Source: Caryophanales bacterium | GTDB lineage: Bacteria > Bacillota > Bacilli > Paenibacillales > CANHCR01 | Assembly: GCA_947459205.1 (NCBI GenBank) | Contig: CANHCR010000016.1 | Location: 1-51,141, forward strand | Length of the DNA stretch: 51,141 nt | Direction of reading: 5' to 3' | In this document: positions 25,977 through 33,558 of the stretch, one piece after another | Layout of the letters: the number at the start of each line of letters is the position of its first letter | Numbering within the stretch: position 1 is the stretch's first letter | Made by a program: the position numbers and the translations under genes | The notes under the pieces: generated by a model | Seen by the model: only the letters and a program-made list of their open reading frames with translations | The model's database searches: none | Told to the model about the DNA's origin: nothing

Positions 25977-26831
25977 TTAATTCAAATAGGGACCTCGTGA
26001 CGCTTGTGTCAGTTGTAAAAATTGCGTCCACTCGATCAGCGCCTGTTCATGTTGCTTTATGAAAGCTTGCAACTCAGCAAGTCGCTTTTCTACCTGCTGA
26101 TCATCCTCAAGAAAGGCGAGCAACGTAAACGGATGACGGGTTCGTAAACCATCTAATTCAGCAATTAGTTTCTTCACATAAGCGGCTAGTGAATCTCGGC
26201 GCGTTTGCAATGATTCAAGAATCGACGGCACATTTTCTATAGCAATGTTGCCAGAAGCCAAGCCGCCCGTTCGATCACGTTCAGTAGACACCATATCGAA
26301 CAATACACTCAGCATATCCAAATGATTCTCTTCATAAGCGACGAGCACGCGACGCCAAATTGCCTGCAACTCTTCCGTCAATTCTGGATTCACATCAGGG
26401 TGCAGCCATTTCACCAGTTGTCGATACTTTTTCTTCAGTTCAGCCATCTGCGCATGCGACAACACGTCGGCCTGACGCCACGCTTCCATTCGCTCCAAAT
26501 CTGCAGACATATGCTCCAGTCGTTTCAAATACTCTGCTTGTTCTACATCCAACTTCCGTTCGATTTCAGCGAAATCGATCGGTTGCTCGCGATTGATGGC
26601 CACCTGAACCATTTCACAGGCCCGCTTCATCCGTGCCACCTTACATTCAAGTTCAAACACCTTATATTCGAGATGACCGACTTTTTCCAAATAGGCCATC
26701 TTCAAACTTGGGCCAACATGATATAACTGATGGTCACGCTCCTCTAGCAATGTCGAAACTTGCGTGGCATAGCGCGCCACCTCTTCCTCCAGCGCAAGCA
26801 CCGCTGGATGGATGATTAGTTTATCTGACAT
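25977..26831 (-). CDS. coiled-coil protein with J-domain-like HPD motif (284 aa)
   Basis: Residues 1-125 are strongly charged helices that look like coiled coil. Residues 127-175 resemble helices II-III of a J domain, with KKKYRQLVKWLHPDVNPEL carrying the His-Pro-Asp that activates Hsp70 (DnaK). Another helical region follows (195-284). The first J-domain helix is not obvious. ATG at 26831 is chosen for the AAGGAGG site 7 nt upstream; the frame continues 23 codons further without one. It is paired with the downstream TPR gene. A role as a specialised DnaK co-chaperone is an inference from the HPD motif. Confidence 0.72.
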   Translation of the reverse strand: MSDKLIIHPAVLALEEEVARYATQVSTLLEERDHQLYHVGPSLKMAYLEKVGHLEYKVFELECKVARMKRACEMVQVAINREQPIDFAEIERKLDVEQAEYLKRLEHMSADLERMEAWRQADVLSHAQMAELKKKYRQLVKWLHPDVNPELTEELQAIWRRVLVAYEENHLDMLSVLFDMVSTERDRTGGLASGNIAIENVPSILESLQTRRDSLAAYVKKLIAELDGLRTRHPFTLLAFLEDDQQVEKRLAELQAFIKQHEQALIEWTQFLQLTQASRGPYLN

Positions 26832-26865
26832 GTCGACACCTCCTTTTAAGAATCTCACTTCTACT

Positions 26866-27654
26866 TTATAACGGCGTAATGTTCGGAGTGCCCTCAGCAA
26901 TCACAGCCCACATGCCACCGCCATCTTTTTTCAACGTGATCAATCCATCCGTGCGATAATCCTTATAATCATTGTTTGGTGCAAAGCGAATCGTCTGCAC
27001 CACTCTGACTGTCACCTCACTCGCTGTACTACTGACGATATCGGCCGAATCGAGTGTTGTATAGAATTCATAGTCAGTAAATAACACCGATGCAGTATCG
27101 TACAATTGATCATATTTTGGATAATCCTCATGGTAGGTGTTCATATAGCCTTCCAGATGATATTGATTGGAGTATTCGACATTTTTTGCGACCGTGTGTA
27201 AGATTTGCTCTTCTTTGCTGGCGATCAATATGTTACGGTTAAATGCGTTCCAACTTACTTCTAATCCGGATGCTTCTGCAACAAAACGAAGTGGAACCAT
27301 CGTAATTCCGTTGCCGATGAATGGAATTTGACTGAGCGTAATCGTCTTTCCGTTGACAACAGCTGATTTACTTCCGACTTTCAGTGTAATTTTCTGTCCA
27401 TTTTTCATACCGTTTATCGATTTCGTAGTCGCATCGTAACTTACCTGGTAACCGAGTTTCGCAAACAATGATTTGAATTCGACCAGTGTCGTCCCATTCA
27501 ATTGGAGCGGTGGTGCTGCAAATGCGATTTTATCCTTGCCCAAAAACACCTGAATGAAATAGCCGTTTTCGCGATCGATGAGCGTATTCAATTTGCGCAA
27601 TTCGATGATTAAACCGTCATATTCTTGCGAAATCGGGTTATTGGCGATATACAA
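26866..27654 (-). CDS. 3' part of a split LRR-CuAO gene (262 codons from the first usable start)
   Basis: Carries the end of a leucine-rich repeat (QLYIANNPISQ), then a CuAO-N1 domain (about residues 45-148, with LVEFKSLFAKLGYQVSYDAT and TMVPLRFVAEASGLEVSWNA), then a C-terminal domain of about 110 residues with alternating beta strands. It is in the same frame as the upstream LRR ORF and separated from it only by a TAG. The only possible start, TTG at 27654, has no ribosome binding site and falls inside an LRR, so this is probably a disconnected part of one gene. A minority reading is that it is translated separately or by readthrough. Confidence 0.6.
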   Translation of the reverse strand: MYIANNPISQEYDGLIIELRKLNTLIDRENGYFIQVFLGKDKIAFAAPPLQLNGTTLVEFKSLFAKLGYQVSYDATTKSINGMKNGQKITLKVGSKSAVVNGKTITLSQIPFIGNGITMVPLRFVAEASGLEVSWNAFNRNILIASKEEQILHTVAKNVEYSNQYHLEGYMNTYHEDYPKYDQLYDTASVLFTDYEFYTTLDSADIVSSTASEVTVRVVQTIRFAPNNDYKDYRTDGLITLKKDGGGMWAVIAEGTPNITPL

Positions 27655-27669
27655 TTGTTCGATATTCGG

Positions 27670-28230
27670 CTAGTTTTCGACACGGAGTTCTGTAATTCGG
27701 TTGTCCGAGAAGTCAGCATAGGTTCCTTGAAAATCGTACAGTCCAGAAAGTGAAGTCAGTTGATTATTCACTGCTTGTATTGAATCCAGTGCCTTAGATG
27801 TCGACAAGACGGATAGATTGGTCAAACGGTTGTTATTCACATTTAAATCAACGAGCAGTTTTTTATTTGCTAATGCGTCAATATTGCGAATTTTGTTGCT
27901 TTCCACATCAAGAGTGACCAGATTCGAGAGCGAACGAAGCGGCGTCAGGTCGGCAATCAGATTGCCAGACAAATCGAGATCCGTCAAGTATTTCGCATAT
28001 TGCAACCCTTGAATGTTTTTGATGTTCAGATTTTCGGCCACCAACTTTTTCAGTTTTGCTAAATCGGTTGTTGTGACCGTTGCTTTATTTAACTTCAATT
28101 GCTTCAAAATTGCAGTTTCTAATGTGCGGTCTGGTATCACCTTTGTCGTAGCGGCAACTGAAGCGAATTGAACCACCGTTAGCAGAACAACAACGATAAG
28201 GAGTAATGATAACCCATTTTTTTTGAACAT
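27670..28230 (-). CDS. secreted leucine-rich-repeat protein, truncated by in-frame stop (186 aa)
   Basis: An N-terminal signal peptide (MFKKNGLSLLLIVVVLLTVV, ending near VAA) is followed by an internalin-type cap and four or more 22-residue LRRs (LTDLDLSGNLIADLTPLRSL, LVTLDVESNKIRNIDALANK and so on). Translation stops at a TAG in RITELRVEN-stop-PNIEQLYIANN, which interrupts an LRR at the position of an expected Leu (TTG to TAG is one base). The intact product would be about 455 residues and include the CuAO-N1 domain of the next ORF. It looks like a recent nonsense mutation, if not a sequencing error. Confidence 0.72.
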   Translation of the reverse strand: MFKKNGLSLLLIVVVLLTVVQFASVAATTKVIPDRTLETAILKQLKLNKATVTTTDLAKLKKLVAENLNIKNIQGLQYAKYLTDLDLSGNLIADLTPLRSLSNLVTLDVESNKIRNIDALANKKLLVDLNVNNNRLTNLSVLSTSKALDSIQAVNNQLTSLSGLYDFQGTYADFSDNRITELRVEN

Positions 28231-28301
28231 GAAAACTTCCTCATTTCATCACAAATAAGAACATTGATACCTAATTTACTCATGGAATAAGCAATTAGTC
28301 A

Positions 28302-28327
28302 ATAAAAAAAGCCGCCTCTCAGCGGCG
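28302..28327 (-). terminator. intrinsic terminator after the M23 peptidase gene
   Basis: On the minus strand GCCGC, 6-nt loop, GCGGC followed by TTTTTTTATT, 18 nt after the stop at 28346. It ends the GH18-M23 pair and separates it from the LRR gene. Confidence 0.88.
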
Positions 28328-28345
28328 TAAATCGAAACCTGTCTA

Positions 28346-29437
28346 TTACTGATTCTCCCACCATTTCAGATAGGTGAATGGGTTGATTGGTGTCCAAGTC
28401 GATGTGGAAGTATCATACATCCCGAAATGCAGGTGCGGTACGAATTTGCCGGACGTCCCTTCGGGACCATATCCACTTGATCCAACATAGCCGATCAACT
28501 GCCCTTTTTTCACGATTGCGCCCTCAGCAATTCCTGGAGCGTAAGCAACCAGATGCGCATAGTATAGAGCGATTTTTTGCTCGCCTGCTCGAATGGTTAA
28601 GCGATTGCCACCTAATGTGCTCCAACCTTTACGCAGCACCTTGCCATCGTACGAAGCAAATATCGGTACCCAAGTTGAGGCGAAAATATCGATTCCTTCG
28701 TGAACACGTGGTGCAGCACCCGCATTGAACAGCCGTTCAGTGCCGTAGTCATTGGTGAACGGTACATAGGAGCGATCAATTAGCGGAAATAAGCCATCGG
28801 CCAATTGCGCTGGCGGCGGAATCGATGATTCTGGCGGTATGAACAGCCGCTGACCAATCGAAAGTTGCAGCGATTTCAAATTGTTGGCGGCGATGATCTC
28901 ATCGACTGTCGATTGCCTTTTGATGGCAATGCCATACAATGTCTCGCCGCTTTGTACGACGTGATACGGATCAACGGTATACAAATGCTGGGCGGGATAG
29001 ATGACATCGCTGCTCAAATTGTTCCACTGTTTGATTAAATCGATCGTCGTCCGATACTTTTGCGCGATAAGCCACAAACTGTCGCCTGCTTGGACAATAT
29101 ATTGTCGCTCGCGCCGATAATCTTTGGCAAGCGGATATACCGCATATACGGAGATTTGCGCTTGTTTGTTCGTGCTGTCAATCGTGATTGGTGAATCCAT
29201 AATGACAGTCACACCGTTTTTACGTGCAACATTTGAACCGATCTCGAACGCTAATTCGACTTCGCCGCGTTTGGCGGTAATGATTTTGTTCGTTGCATCG
29301 AAACGTACCGTTGATTGCAAGGCCTCAAACACTTGGCGTAAGTTCACCGTCGGGCTTTGTGCAAAGGCTGCATGTGGATAGAATGTCATTAGCAACGAGA
29401 TGACGAAACTGATGCTTAAAAGTTGTTTTATTTTCAA
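28346..29437 (-). CDS. LysM / M23 peptidoglycan endopeptidase (363 aa)
   Basis: Signal peptide (ending AAFA), a short degenerate CuAO-N1-like region (about 27-100), two LysM motifs (about 113-155, YIVQAGDSLWLIAQKYRTTI; and 157-203, HVVQSGETLYGIAIKR), then an M23 LytM-type metallopeptidase. The zinc ligands of the peptidase are visible in RVHEGIDIFAS and the catalytic H-x-H in FVPHLHFGMY, with YYAHL between. It should cut peptide cross-links in the cell wall. TTG at 29437 is taken as the start because GGAGGGA lies 7 nt before; an ATG at 29452 overlaps the preceding stop (TAATG) but has a poorer site. It shares a transcript with the GH18-SLH gene. Confidence 0.87.
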   Translation of the reverse strand: MKIKQLLSISFVISLLMTFYPHAAFAQSPTVNLRQVFEALQSTVRFDATNKIITAKRGEVELAFEIGSNVARKNGVTVIMDSPITIDSTNKQAQISVYAVYPLAKDYRRERQYIVQAGDSLWLIAQKYRTTIDLIKQWNNLSSDVIYPAQHLYTVDPYHVVQSGETLYGIAIKRQSTVDEIIAANNLKSLQLSIGQRLFIPPESSIPPPAQLADGLFPLIDRSYVPFTNDYGTERLFNAGAAPRVHEGIDIFASTWVPIFASYDGKVLRKGWSTLGGNRLTIRAGEQKIALYYAHLVAYAPGIAEGAIVKKGQLIGYVGSSGYGPEGTSGKFVPHLHFGMYDTSTSTWTPINPFTYLKWWENQ

Positions 29438-29451
29438 CGAAAATCCCTCCA

Positions 29452-31662
29452 TTACTGTAGCTGTCGATTTCGATGCAGACGATTGAGAATGACTGCCATT
29501 TGTGCTCTGGCAGTAGCGTTGCTCGGTGCAAAAGTTTGACCACTCATCCCGCTCATGATGCCGCTCCGATATATGGCGGCAATCGCTTCATAGGACCAAC
29601 GTGTTGGCACAATATCGGTGAACGGCGGTGGCGGTTCGGCAGGCGTCGATGGTGTCGCAAGTGCAAGCGCACGCACAAGCAATGTCGCCAGTTGTTCACG
29701 GCTGACCGCTGCATTTGGCGAAAATGTTTTGGCTGTCCCCAGTGTCGCAGACGAAGTGCCCGCCACGATTCCTCGCTTATGTGCCGCTTCTATCAAGCCG
29801 AATGCCCAATGCGATTGCGGAACATCGGAAAATGAAGGAGTGCCCTTGGACTCAGAGGGTTGAAAGTCAAGAAATCGTGCCAATATGACGGTCGCCTCTG
29901 CCCTCGTCAATGCCTGTTGCGGTGCAAACTGTTCCGGTGCGAGTCCTGTCATCCAGCCGCGTTCCGCCGCGAGAAAAATCTCCTGTTCAGCCCAGTGTTC
30001 AAGCGCGACATCACGGAACACCCGGCCATTTAACCAATCGGCAAAATAGTCCCATGTGCCAGCCGCTTCTTGATATAGACTCCAACTACCGGCACCCTTG
30101 ACCCCATAGCGCGCCAACATACGCAATTTCTGCTTCAGTGAGCGCTCATTTTCATACCACAGTATATATTGCCCAGAATCGCACCATTTACCCGCAATGT
30201 ACATCCCGCCGCCCTGCGGAATATCAAACTTCATGTATGGTGATTGCTTCGTTTCGTCGAACGCGAATTGTCCATCGTAGCGCTCGAGCAAAGACGACAC
30301 GCGTGAATTGGAGACGCCTATGCCCTTAATCGTTGAACCATTGTTCGCAGTCACTTCTTGCGCGACGCTCCACAGCCGACCATAAAACGGCACGCCCATC
30401 ACCAATTTGTCGCGCGCAACACCTTCGTTCAGTGCGAACTGCAAAGATCGCTCAAAAAATCCGAGCGATGAGACAGGGCCAGGATCACTCCCCTCCCACG
30501 ATTCGTCATACGCCATGATCATCAAATAATCAGCAACTTCTGATAGTGCCGGATAGTCATAAAAACCATGCCAACCATTGCGCCAGCCGTTCGGATTCGC
30601 TGCGACGGCGACTGACAGTTCTTTTTCGGGCGGCAACTTGTTCCGTAACGTGCGTACAAATTGAGTGAATGCATCGCGATAAGCGGCGCCGACGCCTTCG
30701 ATATCGATATTGACGCCATCTAATTGATGTGCGGATACGGCAGCCACCACCTCATCGGTCACGCGCTCCGTTTCGTTTAATGCATCAATGCCGATTTGTC
30801 GGTTCCAGTGATTGCTTAGAAAAGGCACAACTTTGATGCCACGCCGCTTCATCTCGGCGATGAACGACGCATCGAGTTTCCATGTCACGCTCAACTTACC
30901 ACCGCTTAGCAAATCCAAGTAATTCGGTGACACCATGGTGAGCGTGTTGTTCGTTTGATTGATTTGATTCACATAACTCGCTGGATTCCCGAAATATAGA
31001 TACGACAGGTTCGTGCGACGCTCACTTGTTGTCGCGGCCGCGAGCGTTGATTGATCGCTGATTAATGGAAACCTGACTTCAAACCTTTGTTCCGTCAGAT
31101 GCGTACTTAATGTGACAGTTGCACCCGCATAATCGGCATCTACCGTGCGCGCTGCCAACTTGGTAAAGGCAAGCACATTCAAGTCCCCTTTTAAACCCAT
31201 CTGTTGAAGCGTGTTGTTCGCTGATTGCATCGCCATTTGCAAATCAACTTGAGGTGTAAGGCACATCACCAGGAGCAACGAGTAACTGCTCAGCATGGTT
31301 AACAGTTGACGTTCCGATTGCGGCTTTGCAATGATTGTTAACGAACGAACTGTGTTTTTATTGGCGTTCATTTGTGCTTCTAGTCGTAAAAAGTCATGCG
31401 AAAAAATAGCAGGATCTTTAGTCTTTTTCAACGACAATCCCATTGCAAGTTCATCGTTCAATGAATTCCAGAGCGCAGCAATCTCATCTGTTCGTAATTG
31501 TTGAAATGCATTGGCATACGTTCTCAAACGCTCATGTTGAACCATTCGTTGCTCGCTCGGATGGATTTGCGGTGTAACTGGCGATTGTTGTTTCGGTGTA
31601 CAAGAAATCAAGATGAAAAGCGAACTGAGAACAAGCATCAACTTCCGCAAACGATGTTTCAA
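29452..31662 (-). CDS. GH18 family glycosidase lipoprotein with three SLH domains (736 aa)
   Basis: Lipoprotein signal with lipobox LISC (Cys21). Residues 45-210 are an unassigned alpha/beta region. A GH18 domain (about 215-565) has the catalytic DGVNIDIEG (Glu322) and the strands YLMIMAYDESWEGSDPGPVS and VMGVPFYGRLWS, like YaaH/SleL-type spore and wall glucosaminidases. Three SLH domains (about 570-736) follow, a module binding pyruvylated wall polymer. Being both a predicted lipoprotein and an SLH protein is unusual. TTG start with GAGAGGGGG upstream. Followed directly by the LysM-M23 peptidase gene, giving glycan- and peptide-cleaving enzymes together. Confidence 0.88.
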   Translation of the reverse strand: MKHRLRKLMLVLSSLFILISCTPKQQSPVTPQIHPSEQRMVQHERLRTYANAFQQLRTDEIAALWNSLNDELAMGLSLKKTKDPAIFSHDFLRLEAQMNANKNTVRSLTIIAKPQSERQLLTMLSSYSLLLVMCLTPQVDLQMAMQSANNTLQQMGLKGDLNVLAFTKLAARTVDADYAGATVTLSTHLTEQRFEVRFPLISDQSTLAAATTSERRTNLSYLYFGNPASYVNQINQTNNTLTMVSPNYLDLLSGGKLSVTWKLDASFIAEMKRRGIKVVPFLSNHWNRQIGIDALNETERVTDEVVAAVSAHQLDGVNIDIEGVGAAYRDAFTQFVRTLRNKLPPEKELSVAVAANPNGWRNGWHGFYDYPALSEVADYLMIMAYDESWEGSDPGPVSSLGFFERSLQFALNEGVARDKLVMGVPFYGRLWSVAQEVTANNGSTIKGIGVSNSRVSSLLERYDGQFAFDETKQSPYMKFDIPQGGGMYIAGKWCDSGQYILWYENERSLKQKLRMLARYGVKGAGSWSLYQEAAGTWDYFADWLNGRVFRDVALEHWAEQEIFLAAERGWMTGLAPEQFAPQQALTRAEATVILARFLDFQPSESKGTPSFSDVPQSHWAFGLIEAAHKRGIVAGTSSATLGTAKTFSPNAAVSREQLATLLVRALALATPSTPAEPPPPFTDIVPTRWSYEAIAAIYRSGIMSGMSGQTFAPSNATARAQMAVILNRLHRNRQLQ

Positions 31663-31726
31663 ATCGCGCCCCCTCTCTGCAACGTTTTCTCATATTAAGG
31701 TGCCACTTGACCCGAAAAACTATGCA

Positions 31727-31762
31727 AGAAAAAACGCCGCCCACAGTAGAGTGGACAGCGTC
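31727..31762 (-). terminator. intrinsic terminator after the XRE regulator gene
   Basis: On the minus strand a 12-bp stem (GACGCTGTCCAC with GTGGGCGGCGTT, including T-G wobbles), a 6-nt loop and TTTTTTC. It begins at the TAG of the gene at 31762-32208. Confidence 0.8.
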
Positions 31763-32208
31763 TATTTTCGTGCAATTCGTTCAGCTAGCGAAAGGAGCAA
31801 TTGCAAATCGTTATCGGAGCAGGTGGATGCACTTTTTATGATGGTGACCATATCATGCCATTTCTGATGGTCGAGCGCAGTGAGGTATGCTTCGTTAAAT
31901 TGGCAAAAAAAATGCCATTTGTGATCAAAAAAAATAGTCTCTGTCTTCGCCTCGCCAAATTGATCTGGGCGCTTGCTCGCTCCATTGCCGGTTAATAACC
32001 AGTCTGCAGAAATTGCCATCGCCTCGGATATACGTAGCAATGTTTCACCGCTCGGCATCGTTAGTCCGTTTTCTAAATTGCTGACCGTCGCCGATGTTGA
32101 ACCAATCAACTTTGCGAACTCATCCATTGAGATCCGGTGCAACTTGCGAAGTTCACGAATACGCGTGCCAATTTGCAGCTTACGCTCGTCTTTTTGCTTG
32201 CCGTTCAT
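31762..32208 (-). CDS. XRE-family HTH transcriptional regulator (148 aa)
   Basis: N-terminal Cro/CI-type helix-turn-helix at about residues 12-72 (RIRELRKLHRISMDEFAKLI then SATVSNLENGLTMPSGETLL). The C-terminal half is a helical domain without recognisable family, containing FFDHKWHFFCQFNEAYLTAL. A GGTGA site precedes the ATG. It is divergent from a second small HTH gene overlapping sda, so it may control that promoter and its own. It resembles phage-type or SinR-like repressors in layout, but no other phage genes are nearby. Confidence 0.85.
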   Translation of the reverse strand: MNGKQKDERKLQIGTRIRELRKLHRISMDEFAKLIGSTSATVSNLENGLTMPSGETLLRISEAMAISADWLLTGNGASKRPDQFGEAKTETIFFDHKWHFFCQFNEAYLTALDHQKWHDMVTIIKSASTCSDNDLQLLLSLAERIARK

Positions 32209-32256
32209 TAGTCACCAACTTTCACAGAACGTTCATTAAATATATTAAGCGTATCA

Positions 32257-32285
32257 TTGACTTTACTAATTTAATTAAGTATATT
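32257..32285 (+). promoter_or_regulatory. candidate sigma-A promoter for the HTH-sda pair
   Basis: TTGACT, 17-nt spacer, TATATT in the 166-nt divergent region. Both hexamers match the consensus at five of six positions. A tandem 9-bp repeat (TTTGAGCAT twice, 32307-32324) lies just downstream of the expected start site and could be an operator. Confidence 0.6.
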
Positions 32286-32374
32286 TTGGACAGAGAACGA
32301 ATGATATTTGAGCATTTTGAGCATATTATAACATGATTCTTACACTTCGCATACACTCGAAAGGAGTAGCGATT

Positions 32375-32590
32375 TTGTCCGATAAACAAATTACGCATCT
32401 TGGTTGGATCATCATCGAACGCTTGGCTGAGCTCAAATTGACACGCAAACAGTTTTGCCAAATGTACAATATTCCTGAAAGCCGTTTGTCGAACTTGATG
32501 ACAGGGCTACGTCCGGCCAAAAGATACCGTGGCCAAGTCATGCGATTGCTAAATATCAAGGAGTCCGATTTGCATGGACCGTCTAACTGA
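32375..32590 (+). CDS. small HTH (Cro/CI-like) protein (71 aa)
   Basis: Short single-domain protein resembling an XRE helix-turn-helix: IIIERLAELKLTRKQFCQMY then IPESRLSNLMTG. TTG at 32375 (L-S-D-K-Q) is chosen because AAAGGAG lies 8 nt upstream; earlier in-frame codons have no site. Its last 17 bases overlap the sda start, so the two are probably co-translated. Probably DNA-binding; target unknown, perhaps the divergent promoter region next door. Confidence 0.75.
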   Translation: MSDKQITHLGWIIIERLAELKLTRKQFCQMYNIPESRLSNLMTGLRPAKRYRGQVMRLLNIKESDLHGPSN

Positions 32591-32744
32591 CAAACTATTA
32601 CTTGAAACATATGTGAACGCCCTGAAATTTGAGTGCGATCCTGACTTTATCGAGCTATTGCTGCTTGAACTGCACAGACGAAAGATTGCCATCCCCGTAT
32701 CACAAACTACAACCAGACCGACGCCGTATCAAAAGAAGGAATAA
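32574..32744 (+). CDS. sda: Sda-like sporulation histidine kinase inhibitor (56 aa)
   Basis: Reading the frame from ATG 32574 gives a 56-residue peptide with MDRLTDKLLLETYVNALKFE, then CDPDFIELLLLELHRR. This matches the B. subtilis Sda pattern (M-R-K-L-S-D-E-L-L-I-E-S-Y, then DFIELI and ELxRR), a helical hairpin that binds and inhibits KinA and KinB and so delays sporulation when replication is disturbed. It has a 10-residue-longer C-terminus with Thr/Pro. AAGGAG lies 10 nt upstream. It overlaps the HTH gene end by 17 nt and, convergently, the mqnD 3' end by 38 nt. The match to Sda is by eye, but the core is distinctive. Confidence 0.85.
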   Translation: MDRLTDKLLLETYVNALKFECDPDFIELLLLELHRRKIAIPVSQTTTRPTPYQKKE

Positions 32745-33558
32745 GTTGATTCGACATCGCGCGTGTAAATAAACTCTCAATCGATCGACGTCCCCGCTCA
32801 CCGATATCATAAGAAAATTCATTGACATACAGTTGAATGTGTGCGTGGACCACCTCTTCGCTCAGTTCTTGAGCATGAGAACGAATGTAGTCCAGTGATT
32901 GCTTTGGGTTCGATTGTGCATATCGAAGCGAGTCGCGAATGTGGCGTGCCAGTTGCTTGCCGTCACCTAACGTTCGCCGTGCCACGATTGCGCCGAGCGG
33001 GATGAGATGACCGCTGCTTCTCTCCCACCAATCGCCAAGATCAACCAATAACTGAAGTTGATAATGCTGATAGGTAAACCTCGCTTCATGAATGACCAAC
33101 CCGCCGTCATACACACCGTCGACAATTCCCTGCATGATGTGATGAAATGGAACCACAACAAATTCGTGGTCTACTTGCGAATAGTGTTCTGCGATGAACA
33201 ATCGTAATAGCAAAAAGGCAGTGGAGCGCTCGGCAGGAATCGCAATTTTTCTACGGATACTAAAAAAATCACCGGGATGATTTTGCGAGCGCGACAAAAG
33301 CAGCGGGCCGCAGCCTTCACCAAGTGCACCGCCGCATGGTAACAATCCGTAAGTTTCGATGACGAACGGAAGTGCCGCATATGATATTTTTAATAAATCA
33401 AACGGCGGATATTTGGCAAACGCCCATTCATTCGTTTGATCAATATCAGCATGTGTCACTTTAATCGAAGGAGCACCAGCAAGCAATCCATGTGACCAAG
33501 CATGAAAAATATACGTGTCATTCGGGCATGGTGAATAAGCCGCGGTTAGCAATGTCAT
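32707..33558 (-). CDS. mqnD: 1,4-dihydroxy-6-naphthoate synthase MqnD (283 aa)
   Basis: Converts cyclic dehypoxanthine futalosine to 1,4-dihydroxy-6-naphthoate. The N-terminus AAYSPCPNDTYIFHAW is diagnostic, followed by KISYAALPFVIETYGLLPCG and HEARFTYQHYQLQLLVDLG. The ATG at 33558 has AAAGGAG 5 nt upstream and overlaps the mqnB stop by four bases (ATGA); the longer frame has no ribosome binding site. Its 3' end overlaps convergent sda. Confidence 0.93.
   Translation of the reverse strand: MTLLTAAYSPCPNDTYIFHAWSHGLLAGAPSIKVTHADIDQTNEWAFAKYPPFDLLKISYAALPFVIETYGLLPCGGALGEGCGPLLLSRSQNHPGDFFSIRRKIAIPAERSTAFLLLRLFIAEHYSQVDHEFVVVPFHHIMQGIVDGVYDGGLVIHEARFTYQHYQLQLLVDLGDWWERSSGHLIPLGAIVARRTLGDGKQLARHIRDSLRYAQSNPKQSLDYIRSHAQELSEEVVHAHIQLYVNEFSYDIGERGRRSIESLFTRAMSNQLIPSFDTASVWL

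Noticed and set aside
32216-32224. Possible DnaA box upstream of the HTH-sda pair
   Set aside because: The best match to TTATNCACA has two mismatches and stands alone, which is not enough to claim DnaA control as in B. subtilis sda.
31762-32590. Prophage remnant (CI/Cro-like HTH pair)
   Set aside because: No integrase, attachment repeat or other phage gene is nearby; both sides are housekeeping or surface genes and the second HTH gene leads into sda.
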